From Niastella vici (lineage in GTDB: Bacteria; Bacteroidota; Bacteroidia; Chitinophagales; Chitinophagaceae), in assembly GCF_002077945.1 (NCBI RefSeq), contig NZ_LVYD01000001.1, positions 496,001 to 560,000 of the forward strand: a stretch of 64,000 nucleotides of DNA, written 5' to 3'. The stretch's first letter is position 1, and the number at the start of each line of letters is the position of its first letter. The notes below the pieces were generated by a model. It made no database searches, was not told the DNA's origin, and was given only the letters and a program-made list of their open reading frames with translations. Shown piece by piece: positions 53,112 through 60,334 of this stretch. The translations under genes and the position numbers were made by a program.

Positions 53112-54368
53112 TTATACAGGCTTTACGGATTGTGCCTTGGTCTTGCTAAGAACTGCATCCAAAGCCTCGTCCGCGTCTTCATGAATAAAGTTTTGTTGAT
53201 AATTGATAGTCGTTTTCACATCTGAATGCCTGTAGAGCTTTTGCAGTTTTTGAATATCAACCGTCCCGCCTGCCAAAGTCGCAAATGTATGACGGGCAAT
53301 GTGGAGAGTAAGTTTTTTTTCAATCCCCGCAGCAGGTGCAACATGCTCTTGCAAAAATTTATCAATAGCACTGATCTTGAAACCGATTGTTCGCTTTGTG
53401 ACAAACTGGTCGCTCAAGTCAACGCCTTTTAATTCAGGGAACACCAGATCATTCTTGTTTTCCTTGAATTGTTCGTAGTATTTCAGGATACGGGCAGCCT
53501 CATCGGGTACTTTCAATGAACCCGTCTTTTTATTCTTGCCCATTGTGTAATATAGACGGCCATCCTGAAAGTCAGGCCATTTCAGGCGAAAAGCATCGGA
53601 AGCCCGCATTCCGGCAAAATAGAACAGGAACAGCCACAGCTTTCGGGCATGTTCATAACGAGGATCAACAAGCTCGACGTTTTCAAGGGCAATTACCTCT
53701 GTCCGGGAAAGGCCGATCTTTGTTGTTTCGGGAAAAACGATTTTAAATCCCTTTTTACCAAACGGTGTCAATTTCTCATCGACACCAGCCTGATCCCTTG
53801 CAAATGCAAAGACAGAACGGATGGTTACGAAATGATTGGCGACCGATGTGTCGTTGAGGCGTTTTTTCTTTTTTCCTTTGGGTTTGTATACTGTTTTAAG
53901 CCAGGTTTCAAAACGCTGGAGCAATCCAACCGTCAAATCTGAAAACACGAGATCTTGTCCATTCAGAAACTCACGGAAATGTTTGATCCGTGGTCTTTCC
54001 GACATATAGATATTATAATTTGTCGCCTTTTTTACTTTCAGGTATTCTTCCGCTTGTGCGAAAAACGATACTCCGGCTTTTGGCTTGATTTTTTGCCGGA
54101 TGGCTTTAGCGGTGGCTTCAGGCTTCTTGGTTTCTATATCAAGGGCATTATCGGTAGCTTCCGCCAATTTTTTACGAAACAGATTATTCAAGCGCTGATG
54201 ATTAGGGTGGGATTTTTTGACTTCCTTTTTATCATCATCCCAATGTTCAAGTGCTATTTTGCCAATCGTAATAATAGATGGGAACCGATCTTTAATGATC
54301 CGGATAGCGATGGGATAAGTACCATCTTTATTTTGTTTTTTGCGTCTAATAATACTTACAGAAGACAT
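53112..54368 (-). CDS. Tyrosine recombinase, Bacteroidota-type integrase, complete active site
   Basis: 418 residues. N-terminal arm-binding domain (SVSIIRRKKQNKDGTYPIAIRI), SAM-like core-binding domain about 100-200, then the catalytic domain with Arg255 (FAGMRASDAF), Lys near 278-281, His356 and Arg359 (LTLHIARHTFATLAG), His381 (YRHSD) and the Tyr390 nucleophile (TTINYQQNF). Known family: Bacteroidota conjugative transposon and tRNA-element integrases. It lies 2.2 kb from attR and is the most likely enzyme for integration into tRNA-Phe. Confidence 0.92.
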   Translation of the reverse strand: MSSVSIIRRKKQNKDGTYPIAIRIIKDRFPSIITIGKIALEHWDDDKKEVKKSHPNHQRLNNLFRKKLAEATDNALDIETKKPEATAKAIRQKIKPKAGVSFFAQAEEYLKVKKATNYNIYMSERPRIKHFREFLNGQDLVFSDLTVGLLQRFETWLKTVYKPKGKKKKRLNDTSVANHFVTIRSVFAFARDQAGVDEKLTPFGKKGFKIVFPETTKIGLSRTEVIALENVELVDPRYEHARKLWLFLFYFAGMRASDAFRLKWPDFQDGRLYYTMGKNKKTGSLKVPDEAARILKYYEQFKENKNDLVFPELKGVDLSDQFVTKRTIGFKISAIDKFLQEHVAPAAGIEKKLTLHIARHTFATLAGGTVDIQKLQKLYRHSDVKTTINYQQNFIHEDADEALDAVLSKTKAQSVKPV

Positions 54369-54618
54369 TAATTTGCTGTCCTTGTGCAGTTGCAGGGACG
54401 TGGCAATTTAATGATTCATAAGGTGCGTTTCGTACTATCGCCGCCTATTAAAGGTTGAAAGTCAACCGATTGGATACAAATGAATTCAATTCAATATATA
54501 TGGGGGTTTGTGATTAAAGATTTTGTTTGAAATCAATGGAAGCTAAGATGGTTATTGGATAGTAAATATTAAATTTAGGACTGTCTCAAAATCTCTTTAG
54601 CTTTAAAATACAATACGT

Positions 54619-54855
54619 ATGCAATATATTGAACCACGGGAAGTAATTATAAGAACATCAAATTTTGAAATGGAAGGAATTATTTCCGGAACGAGAGATG
54701 CTTTTAATTACGAATCTTCTAATTCACATTTTATATATTGGTTTCCTAGCGGCATAATTGATTCATTAGCGGTTAAAAAGAATCAGATGAAACCTGAGCA
54801 ACAAGAAATTATTGAGGCTTGCGAGAATAAGATGAAGGAATTTCTTCCAGAATAA
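54619..54855 (+). CDS. Small hypothetical protein, right-end cargo
   Basis: 78 residues (MQYIEPREVIIRTSNFEMEGIISGTRDAFNYESSNSHFIY...). No family recognised. Short beta-rich N-terminus, helical end. It precedes the 293-residue gene by 27 bases and may be its operon partner. Confidence 0.5.
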   Translation: MQYIEPREVIIRTSNFEMEGIISGTRDAFNYESSNSHFIYWFPSGIIDSLAVKKNQMKPEQQEIIEACENKMKEFLPE

Positions 54856-54882
54856 TTTGAATGGTGCAATTTTACTTTCAGA

Positions 54883-55764
54883 TTGGATATACTTAAAGAT
54901 ATAATTGAGCAGCATTTTATTTCTCCTGAGAAGCAGGAAATACTAATCCTTTTGAAAAAGTATGATCTTGCTGATTTAATTCTAAAACATGGTACTCTGC
55001 TTATTGAGCAAATTCAAAAGCATCTTTCAACTAATAATAAAGCACCCCTTCCTATTTTATCTTCCTCAGCTTCAAATCTACTTGTAGCAATTAATTCCAA
55101 AGTAACCTTAATAACGGATCCTTTTGAAAAAAGAAAAATTCAGCAAGCTGTAGCGAACTTATCAGTTCGAATGTTTGCCTCTATTATCAAGCTTTTTCCC
55201 AATGATGCATTGGAAGTTTTAAAGGCAGTACAAGAAGGTTTACAATCAACATCAAGTCTTTGGTCTTATGATTACAACGATATTGACCAATTAATGCACC
55301 TCAGCGGGTTCTACGAAATGATTCAGTCTATTGATGGAAGCAATGCGGCAAAGAAGATAAAGAAAATTGAACAAGGCCCTATTTCCTTTTTGAAATGGAC
55401 AAAGAAGTGCGATACAGGCTTCCTCACAAGTGAGTTAAAGGAAAAGGGCTGGATAAAATCCCAAAACGGATTTGTAAAGCTTTTTGACAACCAAGACGAA
55501 TCGCTAAAAGTGCATTGGAATACAAATTACAGATATGAGTTAGCCAGGCTTTTATTTATGCTTCATGAAAAAGATTTTATACGTCCAGTGCCGTCGAAAG
55601 GATATTTTGCTATTGCTGAGCGTCATATAGTGGATTTTGCTGAAAAACCGTTGCCAAAAAATGCATTAAAAAAACTCAGTTCTAAAATGACCCAAGAACC
55701 CGATAAGTACAAGGAAATCATATCAGAAGTTGATGAATTGATTAATAAACTGAATTCTCGTTAA
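54883..55764 (+). CDS. Hypothetical protein, right-end cargo (293 residues)
   Basis: Starts at TTG in this frame; the true start is uncertain. Helical N-terminal region and a C-terminal domain (FLKWTKKCDTGFLTSELKEKGWIKSQNGF...YELARLLFMLHEKDFI) that loosely resembles RteC C-terminal halves; the similarity is weak. AT-rich codon use like the other cargo. Unknown function. Confidence 0.5.
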   Translation: MDILKDIIEQHFISPEKQEILILLKKYDLADLILKHGTLLIEQIQKHLSTNNKAPLPILSSSASNLLVAINSKVTLITDPFEKRKIQQAVANLSVRMFASIIKLFPNDALEVLKAVQEGLQSTSSLWSYDYNDIDQLMHLSGFYEMIQSIDGSNAAKKIKKIEQGPISFLKWTKKCDTGFLTSELKEKGWIKSQNGFVKLFDNQDESLKVHWNTNYRYELARLLFMLHEKDFIRPVPSKGYFAIAERHIVDFAEKPLPKNALKKLSSKMTQEPDKYKEIISEVDELINKLNSR

Positions 55765-55854
55765 GGAACTATTGAAGGACTATTGAGGGACTATTGGCGA
55801 TAGTCCCTTGGTTCGAGATAGATGACAGTCGATATTTGACAAAAAATTACTCTT

Positions 55855-56385
55855 ATGGATTTAGGCCAATTTGTAGCTGCTTATCAGGTGAAACCTGCTG
55901 ATGCAGTAGTTGTTCGGAAAGAAAACTTAGGTATATTCGATCACTACGTTATCTACTTGGGAAAAGATCGGTTCAATCAGCATAAATTCATTGCAAATTA
56001 TGGTGATGGAATAAAGTTCATTTCAAATGACGAATTTATTAAATTCGTCAGAACATATGTACCTGTAAAAATCAATCGTTTCACAGGTACTGAGACTCAA
56101 AGAAGCATAGCTGTTCGGCGAGCCTTAAGCAGGCTTAATGAGAAGGCTTACAATCTAATAATCAATAACTGTGAACATTTCGCAAATTGGGTACAGCGGG
56201 GTTTACCATCTTCGGAGCAAGTCGAAAATTTTGGTAAAGGAATGGCTGTAGTTGGTGGCATCATCACTCTTACAGGGCTAACAACAAAGAATAAGAATGC
56301 AGCGCTTATAGGCGGACTAATTGCTTCACTGGGGTTGATGATGATTGGAGTATCAGTTGTTGTGGATAACAAAGAAATAAAATGA
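55855..56385 (+). CDS. LRAT-like (NlpC/P60 superfamily) membrane protein
   Basis: 176 residues. DHYVIYLG (His30) and NQHKFI (His43) followed by NNCEHFANWV (Cys106) make up the LRAT catalytic triad pattern. The C-terminal third (VVGGIITLTGL; AALIGGLIASLGLMMIGVSVVV) holds two hydrophobic segments, as in LRAT/HRASLS proteins anchored in membranes. Known LRAT-type enzymes are acyltransferases or phospholipases. A bacterial lipid-acting effector, defensive or toxic, is inferred from its cargo position. Confidence 0.78.
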   Translation: MDLGQFVAAYQVKPADAVVVRKENLGIFDHYVIYLGKDRFNQHKFIANYGDGIKFISNDEFIKFVRTYVPVKINRFTGTETQRSIAVRRALSRLNEKAYNLIINNCEHFANWVQRGLPSSEQVENFGKGMAVVGGIITLTGLTTKNKNAALIGGLIASLGLMMIGVSVVVDNKEIK

Positions 56386-56433
56386 ACATAGCAAATTTCA
56401 CTTGCCAAAAAACCAAAAATTACTAAATCATCA

Positions 56434-56453
56434 GGTCTAACATAGGTCTAACA
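56434..56453 (+). repeat. Right subterminal repeat, paired GGTCTAACA motif
   Basis: Exact copy of the 20-base repeat at 28197-28216, in the same orientation, 103 bases inside attR (48 bases inside attL on the left). Confidence 0.7.
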
Positions 56454-56555
56454 ATTGCCCCATTTGGATGAAGTTATTTGAATTCGCTTTTAAGAATGTA
56501 ATTGATAATCAGTGTTTTGAATTCACCTGAAACCAAATTAAGTCATTGAATTTAC

Positions 56556-56599
56556 ACTGAAAATCCTTGTGTCGGCGGTTCGATCCCGCCCCACACCAC
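56556..56599 (+). repeat. attR, 44-bp core of the integrative element
   Basis: Exact copy of the tRNA-Phe 3' half, without the tRNA 5' half, followed by the native flank GAAGAGCC and its hairpin. Marks the right junction. Confidence 0.92.
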
Positions 56600-56603
56600 G
56601 AAG

Positions 56604-56633
56604 AGCCTTTGATTAAAATCAGAGGCTTTTTTA
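56604..56633 (+). terminator. Native tRNA-Phe terminator, first copy
   Basis: AGCCTTTGATT-AA-AATCAGAGGCT (one G-T pair) and a T run. The second copy at 56975 is perfect, showing a base change that keeps pairing. Confidence 0.8.
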
Positions 56634-56637
56634 TTTT

Positions 56638-56931
56638 ATGTACTTCGTTTACATCCTTTATTCAATTTCTTCCGGCAAAACTTATGTTGGATTTTCCAAC
56701 AACGTCGAAAGAAGACTCAGTGAGCATAATATCACTGAAAGTACAGGCTTTACCCTTCGCTATAGACCATGGACTTTAATCCAAACGGAAGAGTATTCTA
56801 CTAAACAACAAGCAATGGCAAGGGAAAAATTTCTTAAAACAGGTCGGGGAAGAGAAGAAATCAAAAATTACGTCACAAAATATTTGAAAGCATCCGATGG
56901 TGCGGTATCCGCCGCGGCGGAAAAGGACTGA
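56638..56931 (+). CDS. Small GIY-YIG endonuclease of a tRNA-associated cassette
   Basis: 97 residues. MYFVYILYSISSGKTYVGFSNNVERRLSEHN is the GIY-YIG core (YVG in place of YIG) with the catalytic Arg and a later Glu (ARE/KFLKTGRGREE). Known: short Bacteroidota GIY-YIG proteins of this type are common beside RNA genes. Unusual here: its last ~14 codons run through a degenerate tRNA-Phe (56899 onward), and the stop codon TGA lies inside the anticodon arm. Confidence 0.87.
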   Translation: MYFVYILYSISSGKTYVGFSNNVERRLSEHNITESTGFTLRYRPWTLIQTEEYSTKQQAMAREKFLKTGRGREEIKNYVTKYLKASDGAVSAAAEKD

Positions 56932-56969
56932 AAATCCTTGTGTCGGCGGTTCGATCCCGCCCCACACCA
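56899..56969 (+). pseudogene. Degenerate tRNA-Phe copy with palindrome in place of the D arm
   Basis: Matches tRNA-Phe at both ends: GATGGTGCGGTA (56896-56907) and 49 bases from 56922 to 56970. The 16 bases of the D arm (28085-28100) are replaced by the 14-base perfect palindrome TCCGCCGCGGCGGA. It cannot fold a D arm and is part of the GIY-YIG reading frame. Confidence 0.85.
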
Positions 56970-57013
56970 CGAAGAGCCTCTGATTTTAATCAGAGGCTTT
57001 TTTATGTACTTCG
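56927..57013 (+). repeat. Second copy of the tRNA 3' half-terminator-GIY-YIG start unit
   Basis: Repeats 56556-56647: tRNA 3' half, terminator hairpin, and the first ten bases of the GIY-YIG gene (ATGTACTTCG). Here the reading frame stops after four codons. The period is 371 bp, so the cassette forms one and a bit tandem units. Confidence 0.85.
56975..57003 (+). terminator. Native tRNA-Phe terminator, second copy
   Basis: AGCCTCTGATT-TT-AATCAGAGGCT, a perfect 11-bp stem followed by T residues. Confidence 0.82.
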
Positions 57014-57197
57014 CTTGATCCAATATGTGACGAAAATTAATCCCCCAACAATTTGATCTGATCCGAAATCAATAGCGGCTCTTTAATGGCGCTACATCAT
57101 TCTCCCTCTGCACACAACTCGCAGTATGAATTTTTTGAAAATAAAATATCCGTTAATTTAAGTGTAAGTGTATACGTGTACTCTTGACATCTAACAG

Positions 57198-57228
57198 TTT
57201 CTCCCATCTTTAGAATGGCCTAGTTTTG
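57198..57228 (+). promoter_or_regulatory. Promoter of the beta-helix T9SS protein gene
   Basis: TTTC, 19 bases, then TAGTTTTG (TAnnTTTG), 53 bases before the ATG. Good match to the Bacteroidota consensus. Confidence 0.6.
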
Positions 57229-57280
57229 GCTCTCGTTTATACAGCGCCTGATTTGTAAACGTTCAATAACCAATAACCTA

Positions 57281-59203
57281 ATGAAAATACCAGTAGCAAC
57301 TTGCTTCGTGTGCCTGTTTGTATTGGCAACAATGTCCGTGTTTGCAAAAAACTATTATGTAGATCCATCTTCTTCCGGATCAAACCAGGGAACGTTGACT
57401 GATCCCTGGAAATCAATAGCCGATGTTCCCGAGTATGTTAATTATTTCCAGCCCGGCGATTCCGTTTTTTTTAAACGGGGCCAACAGTATTTGGGCCCGC
57501 TTTCTATCAACAGTTCGGGCAGCAGCCTCGCTCCTATCGTGTTCATGCCTTATGGTTCGGGAAATGCTCCGGTATTTCAATATAACCTGGCAAACAATAC
57601 TGAACCCATGATCTATAACCGGGTTATCATCCGGTTATACCAGGCAAATTATGTGGTGATCGATGGCTTTGAACTGAAAGATGCCTCGATGCCTGAAACT
57701 GATCACAGTATTACTGCCAATGTAGGCTATGGTGTGTATACCTATAATTGCTCCCATAACATTATAAAAAACCTTACCATAACAAAGCTGGGGGCAGGTG
57801 TTGGCCTCGATGGTGGAAACGATAATACGGTATCCTATTGCAACATCAGTAATCTGCGAATGATCATCAATACGCCCGATGTAGCCTGGGACGACTTTGG
57901 CGCCAACGGAATTATTGTAAAGGGTTCAAATAACACCATTTCGCATAATCAAATCAAGGAATGCTGGGGCCTTAGTTACGATTACCAAATGGATGGTGGC
58001 GCCATTGAAATGTATGGCGCTATTTCCAATAACAAAATATTATACAACACTGCCAGTGAAAACCTCGGTTTTATGGAATTTGGCAGCGGTTCAGGCGGAC
58101 AGGCACTTAATAATGTTATTGGCTATAATCTTTTGGTCAACAACGGCCACGTATTCTGGATCAACACAGAAGGTACTTATGGCCTGGATGTACAGAATAT
58201 TCAGTTCTACAATAATAACGTTGTTGAAACGCATGCGCCCCGGCTGGCCGATGTAAAAAACCTGATCGGTATTTCCAGAACGCCTACGGTTCCAAATGTG
58301 CTCACCATGAAAAACAATATTTTCTGGATCAACACCTCTTCCAACATCACAGATCCTGTGGCGCAACCCTTTAACGGGCAGCAGCTCGTTCACCAGGACA
58401 ATCTGTTCCATATGGGCGGGGGAAGCTTTGGGTATTCTCTGGATGCTTCTGAACAAACCCTGAATACCGCTATATCGCTGTTCACAGATATTATTTCTTC
58501 CAATGACCCTACTTTATGGAATTATAATCTGCAGCCGGCCTCTGCCGCTATTAATATTGGGCAGATTACCGGAATAGATAAAGATTTTTTTGGCCAGTCT
58601 GTTCCTTTTGGCGGCGCTCCCGATGCCGGGATAGCAGAAAATGTTTCCATCATACTTCCCTTGCAGATACTCTCATGCAACGGGTATCGCAACACTAATG
58701 CGAATACTATAGAATGGGAAACCAATGAAGATAAAGCCGATCACTTTGAAATTGAAAGAAGCAACGGCACCGCAAATAACTTCAAATCAATTGCGAAAAT
58801 TACGCCCAAAACAAACACAGGTTCAACCACTATAAATTACCGGTATGTTGATAATGAAGTAACTGATGAAGTACAGTATTATCGAATTAAAGCAGTTGAA
58901 TCGGGCACTTCAGCTTTTTATTCCAAAATCATCACCATCAGGAATAGTTCCTCAGCAGGTAATATGAGTGTTTCACCAAATCCAGCACGTAATTATGTGT
59001 ATGTTAAAAGTCCGGGAAATGATTTTCTCAATAAAGAAATGGTGCTTGTCAACATGGCTGGCATCATATTAAAAAGAGAAAAATTAAATGAAACCAGCAA
59101 TCAGATAAAACTAAATGTAAGTATGCTGCCGCAGGGAGCCTATGTAATTAAACTTACTGATTACAAAACCGGCGACCACCAAAGTACCATATTTACAAAA
59201 TAA
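57281..59203 (+). CDS. Secreted right-handed beta-helix protein with T9SS sorting domain
   Basis: 640 residues. Signal peptide (MKIPVATCFVCLFVLATMSVFA), then a parallel beta-helix with repeated short turns (NCSHNIIKNLTITKL; GNDNTVSYCNISN; GSNNTISHNQIKEC; NNKILYNTASENL) to about residue 440, and a C-terminal type A sorting domain (MSVSPNPARNYVYVKSPG...LPQGAYVIKLTD). Known: beta-helix proteins often bind or cleave polysaccharides (lyases); the sorting domain directs secretion by the type IX system. Catalytic residues are not identified, so substrate is open. Confidence 0.88.
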   Translation: MKIPVATCFVCLFVLATMSVFAKNYYVDPSSSGSNQGTLTDPWKSIADVPEYVNYFQPGDSVFFKRGQQYLGPLSINSSGSSLAPIVFMPYGSGNAPVFQYNLANNTEPMIYNRVIIRLYQANYVVIDGFELKDASMPETDHSITANVGYGVYTYNCSHNIIKNLTITKLGAGVGLDGGNDNTVSYCNISNLRMIINTPDVAWDDFGANGIIVKGSNNTISHNQIKECWGLSYDYQMDGGAIEMYGAISNNKILYNTASENLGFMEFGSGSGGQALNNVIGYNLLVNNGHVFWINTEGTYGLDVQNIQFYNNNVVETHAPRLADVKNLIGISRTPTVPNVLTMKNNIFWINTSSNITDPVAQPFNGQQLVHQDNLFHMGGGSFGYSLDASEQTLNTAISLFTDIISSNDPTLWNYNLQPASAAINIGQITGIDKDFFGQSVPFGGAPDAGIAENVSIILPLQILSCNGYRNTNANTIEWETNEDKADHFEIERSNGTANNFKSIAKITPKTNTGSTTINYRYVDNEVTDEVQYYRIKAVESGTSAFYSKIITIRNSSSAGNMSVSPNPARNYVYVKSPGNDFLNKEMVLVNMAGIILKREKLNETSNQIKLNVSMLPQGAYVIKLTDYKTGDHQSTIFTK

Positions 59204-59211
59204 ATACTTGT

Positions 59212-59272
59212 AGCGGTAGTTCGCTGCCGCTCGTATACCGAAGAAAGGGTCGTAGAAATATGGCCCTTTTTT
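59212..59272 (+). terminator. Two hairpins after the beta-helix gene
   Basis: AGCGGTAG-TTCG-CTGCCGCT (59212-59231) has a UUCG tetraloop; AAAGGGTC and GGCCCTTT (59244-59268) then a T run form the actual terminator. Confidence 0.75.
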
Positions 59273-59324
59273 ATATCTGGTATGTAATCTGCAAACTGCC
59301 GGCATCTACTTTCAAAACCAATGT

Positions 59325-59651
59325 ATGAAATATACTTTCCTTGTTCTCGCCGGCCTTTGTATTTCTGCCCTTACTTATGCACAAACCACTGATCTCAACG
59401 CCGGTAAAACCAAATTAAAAGTAACATTATCAAAGGATAGCCTGTCTGCTGTGTATAATAACCAGCCGGTCTATGTTAGCAACATACAATCGTTGGACAG
59501 TCTCATTAAAAAGATCGCCGACCCGCATCTTGAAGTGGAATTTGAAAGTATTAATGCCATGCCTGAAAAGAACCGGTCTGTTAAAGAGGTTTTGAAAAAA
59601 TGCCAATGTCATATAATAAGTCGTAGCCTTCAGAAAAGGGAATTTAATTAG
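59325..59651 (+). CDS. Hypothetical exported protein
   Basis: 108 residues with a signal peptide (MKYTFLVLAGLCISALTYAQ). Mature part: alternating charged and polar strands (KLKVTLSKDSLSAVYNN) and a helical end. No family recognised. The gene lies between the beta-helix terminator and the tRNA array, plus strand, so it converges on the array. Confidence 0.5.
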   Translation: MKYTFLVLAGLCISALTYAQTTDLNAGKTKLKVTLSKDSLSAVYNNQPVYVSNIQSLDSLIKKIADPHLEVEFESINAMPEKNRSVKEVLKKCQCHIISRSLQKREFN

Positions 59652-59655
59652 ATAT

Positions 59656-59679
59656 CGGCACAAGGCAGTTCTTGTGCCG
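59656..59679 (-). terminator. Hairpin at the 3' end of the tRNA array
   Basis: CGGCACAAG-GCAGTT-CTTGTGCCG, 9-bp stem, 12 bases past the last tRNA. The minus-strand side is followed by ATATCTAATT rather than a T run; likely a processing or termination signal. Confidence 0.55.
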
Positions 59680-59690
59680 TCGGGTGATAG

Positions 59691-59781
59691 CGGAGAGCAA
59701 AGGAATCGAACCTTCATCCCATGGTTAAACGGGAAACATCTTAGCAGGATGCCGCAGCAAACCAATATCTGCCTACTCTCC
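59691..59781 (-). tRNA. tRNA-Ser (GCT)
   Basis: 91 nt. Acceptor GGAGAGT/GCTCTCC, D stem GCAG/CTGC, anticodon loop CTGCTAA (anticodon GCT), long variable arm with CCC/GGG, discriminator G typical of Ser. Last of the array in transcription order. Confidence 0.88.
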
Positions 59782-59834
59782 ATTCAAAGTACCTTATTTT
59801 CATCCGCCTTCGATAAGGTTTCAGCGGGTGATTG

Positions 59835-59921
59835 CGGAAGGTGCAGGACTCGAACCTGCAAACGCTGTTATACGTACGGCAGTTTTCAAGACTGCTGCAT
59901 TGCCAATTATGCTAACCTTCC
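59835..59921 (-). tRNA. tRNA-Ser (TGA)
   Basis: 87 nt. Acceptor GGAAGGT/ACCTTCC, D stem GCAT/ATGC, anticodon arm GCAGT-CTTGAAA-ACTGC, a long variable arm with no obvious stem and T stem TGCAG/CTGCA. Discriminator G. Confidence 0.88.
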
Positions 59922-59931
59922 GTATATGATG

Positions 59932-60007
59932 AGAGCAGGATGGGAATTGAACCCATGTTACATTGGTTTTGCAGACCAATCTCTCCACCAGCATTGAGTA
60001 CCTGCTC
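59932..60007 (-). tRNA. tRNA-Cys (GCA)
   Basis: 76 nt. Acceptor GAGCAGG/CCTGCTC, D stem CTC/GAG, anticodon loop CTGCAAA (anticodon GCA), T arm ATGGG-TTCAATT-CCCAT, discriminator U as required for Cys. The acceptor sequence differs from the usual bacterial tRNA-Cys (commonly GGC...), so it may be an extra or divergent copy. Confidence 0.82.
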
Positions 60008-60013
60008 AAAATG

Positions 60014-60088
60014 TAGCCGCACCGGGATTCGAACCCGGACTGTTCAGATTTTAAAACTGCTGTCTCCTTCCTGTTGGACTATGCGGCT
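60014..60088 (-). tRNA. tRNA-like gene, anticodon TAA on a short-variable-loop scaffold
   Basis: 75 nt. Acceptor AGCCGCA/TGCGGCT, T arm CCGGG-TTCGAAT-CCCGG and D stem GTC/GAC are good. The anticodon arm GCAGT-TTTAAAA-TCTGA has mismatches at both ends. Reading TTTAAAA as the loop gives anticodon TAA (Leu, codon UUA), yet the variable region is only 5 nt, whereas bacterial tRNA-Leu is type II. Isotype therefore uncertain. Confidence 0.6.
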
Positions 60089-60099
60089 GGGCATAGCAG

Positions 60100-60172
60100 T
60101 AGCCCCTGTGAGATTCGAACTCACACTACACTGTTCCTAAGACAGGCGCCTCTCCCGTTGGGCTAAGGGGCT
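60100..60172 (-). tRNA. tRNA-like gene, anticodon TAG on a short-variable-loop scaffold
   Basis: 73 nt. Acceptor AGCCCCT/AGGGGCT, D stem GCC/GGC, anticodon arm CCTGT-CTTAGGA-ACAGT, T arm GTGAG-TTCGAAT-CTCAC. The loop gives anticodon TAG (Leu, codon CUA) but the variable region is 5 nt, not the type II arm expected for Leu. First gene of the array. Confidence 0.65.
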
Positions 60173-60182
60173 AAAAACAAAA

Positions 60183-60212
60183 AACCCTTCAAGTGTTTTA
60201 CCTGAAGGGCTT
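60183..60212 (-). terminator. Terminator between the short leader unit and the tRNA array
   Basis: On the minus strand GCCCTTCA-GGTAAAACACT-TGAAGGGT then a T run. It sits 11 bases upstream of the first tRNA, and no other promoter fits in the gap, so tRNA transcription seems to require read-through. Confidence 0.75.
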
Positions 60213-60237
60213 ATGCGTATTTAAGTAATGTTATTTA

Positions 60238-60330
60238 TTAACTCTCATTCGCAGGAATATAACCGCCCTTCAGCTCGTTGCTATAACAACTGAGTGATAA
60301 AGACAGTAAATATGTATTTGTGCGAATCAT
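60238..60330 (-). CDS. 30-codon ORF upstream of the tRNA array
   Basis: MIRTNTYLLSLSLSCYSNEL then KGG and YIPANES. It holds a single Cys and a Gly-Gly pair. A promoter's -7 box ends 5 bases before the ATG, so it would be leaderless, or the region may be a short non-coding RNA instead. Its transcript would end at the terminator at 60212-60183. Confidence 0.3.
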   Translation of the reverse strand: MIRTNTYLLSLSLSCYSNELKGGYIPANES

Positions 60331-60334
60331 GCTA

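Larger units (their letters stand above)
28150..56599. mobile_element. 28.5-kb composite integrative mobilizable element in tRNA-Phe
   Basis: Bounded by exact 44-bp direct repeats of the tRNA-Phe 3' half. It encodes two tyrosine recombinases, one serine recombinase, two relaxases of different families (MobF and VirD2-like), a coupling protein, MobC, an excisionase-like protein and cargo including an Argonaute fusion. No VirB/Tra mating-channel genes are present, so it is mobilizable rather than self-transmissible. The complete integrase at 53112-54368 is the best candidate for moving it. Confidence 0.9.

Noticed and set aside
54883-55764. RteC-type conjugation regulator
   Set aside because: Only a short stretch near residues 165-225 looks similar, and RteC genes normally sit near transfer operons; left as hypothetical.
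56600-56970. A second large integrative element between attR and the next tRNA copy
   Set aside because: Only 371 bp and a GIY-YIG gene lie between the repeats; there is no integrase or mobility gene, so it is treated as a small cassette.
60014-60088. tRNA-Lys (TTT) reading of the fourth tRNA
   Set aside because: Placing TTT as anticodon leaves no anticodon stem; the TTTAAAA loop with U33 and anticodon TAA is the least bad fold, so the isotype was left open.
59674-60140. Plus-strand open frames across the tRNA array
   Set aside because: They run antisense through tRNA genes and have no coding character of their own.
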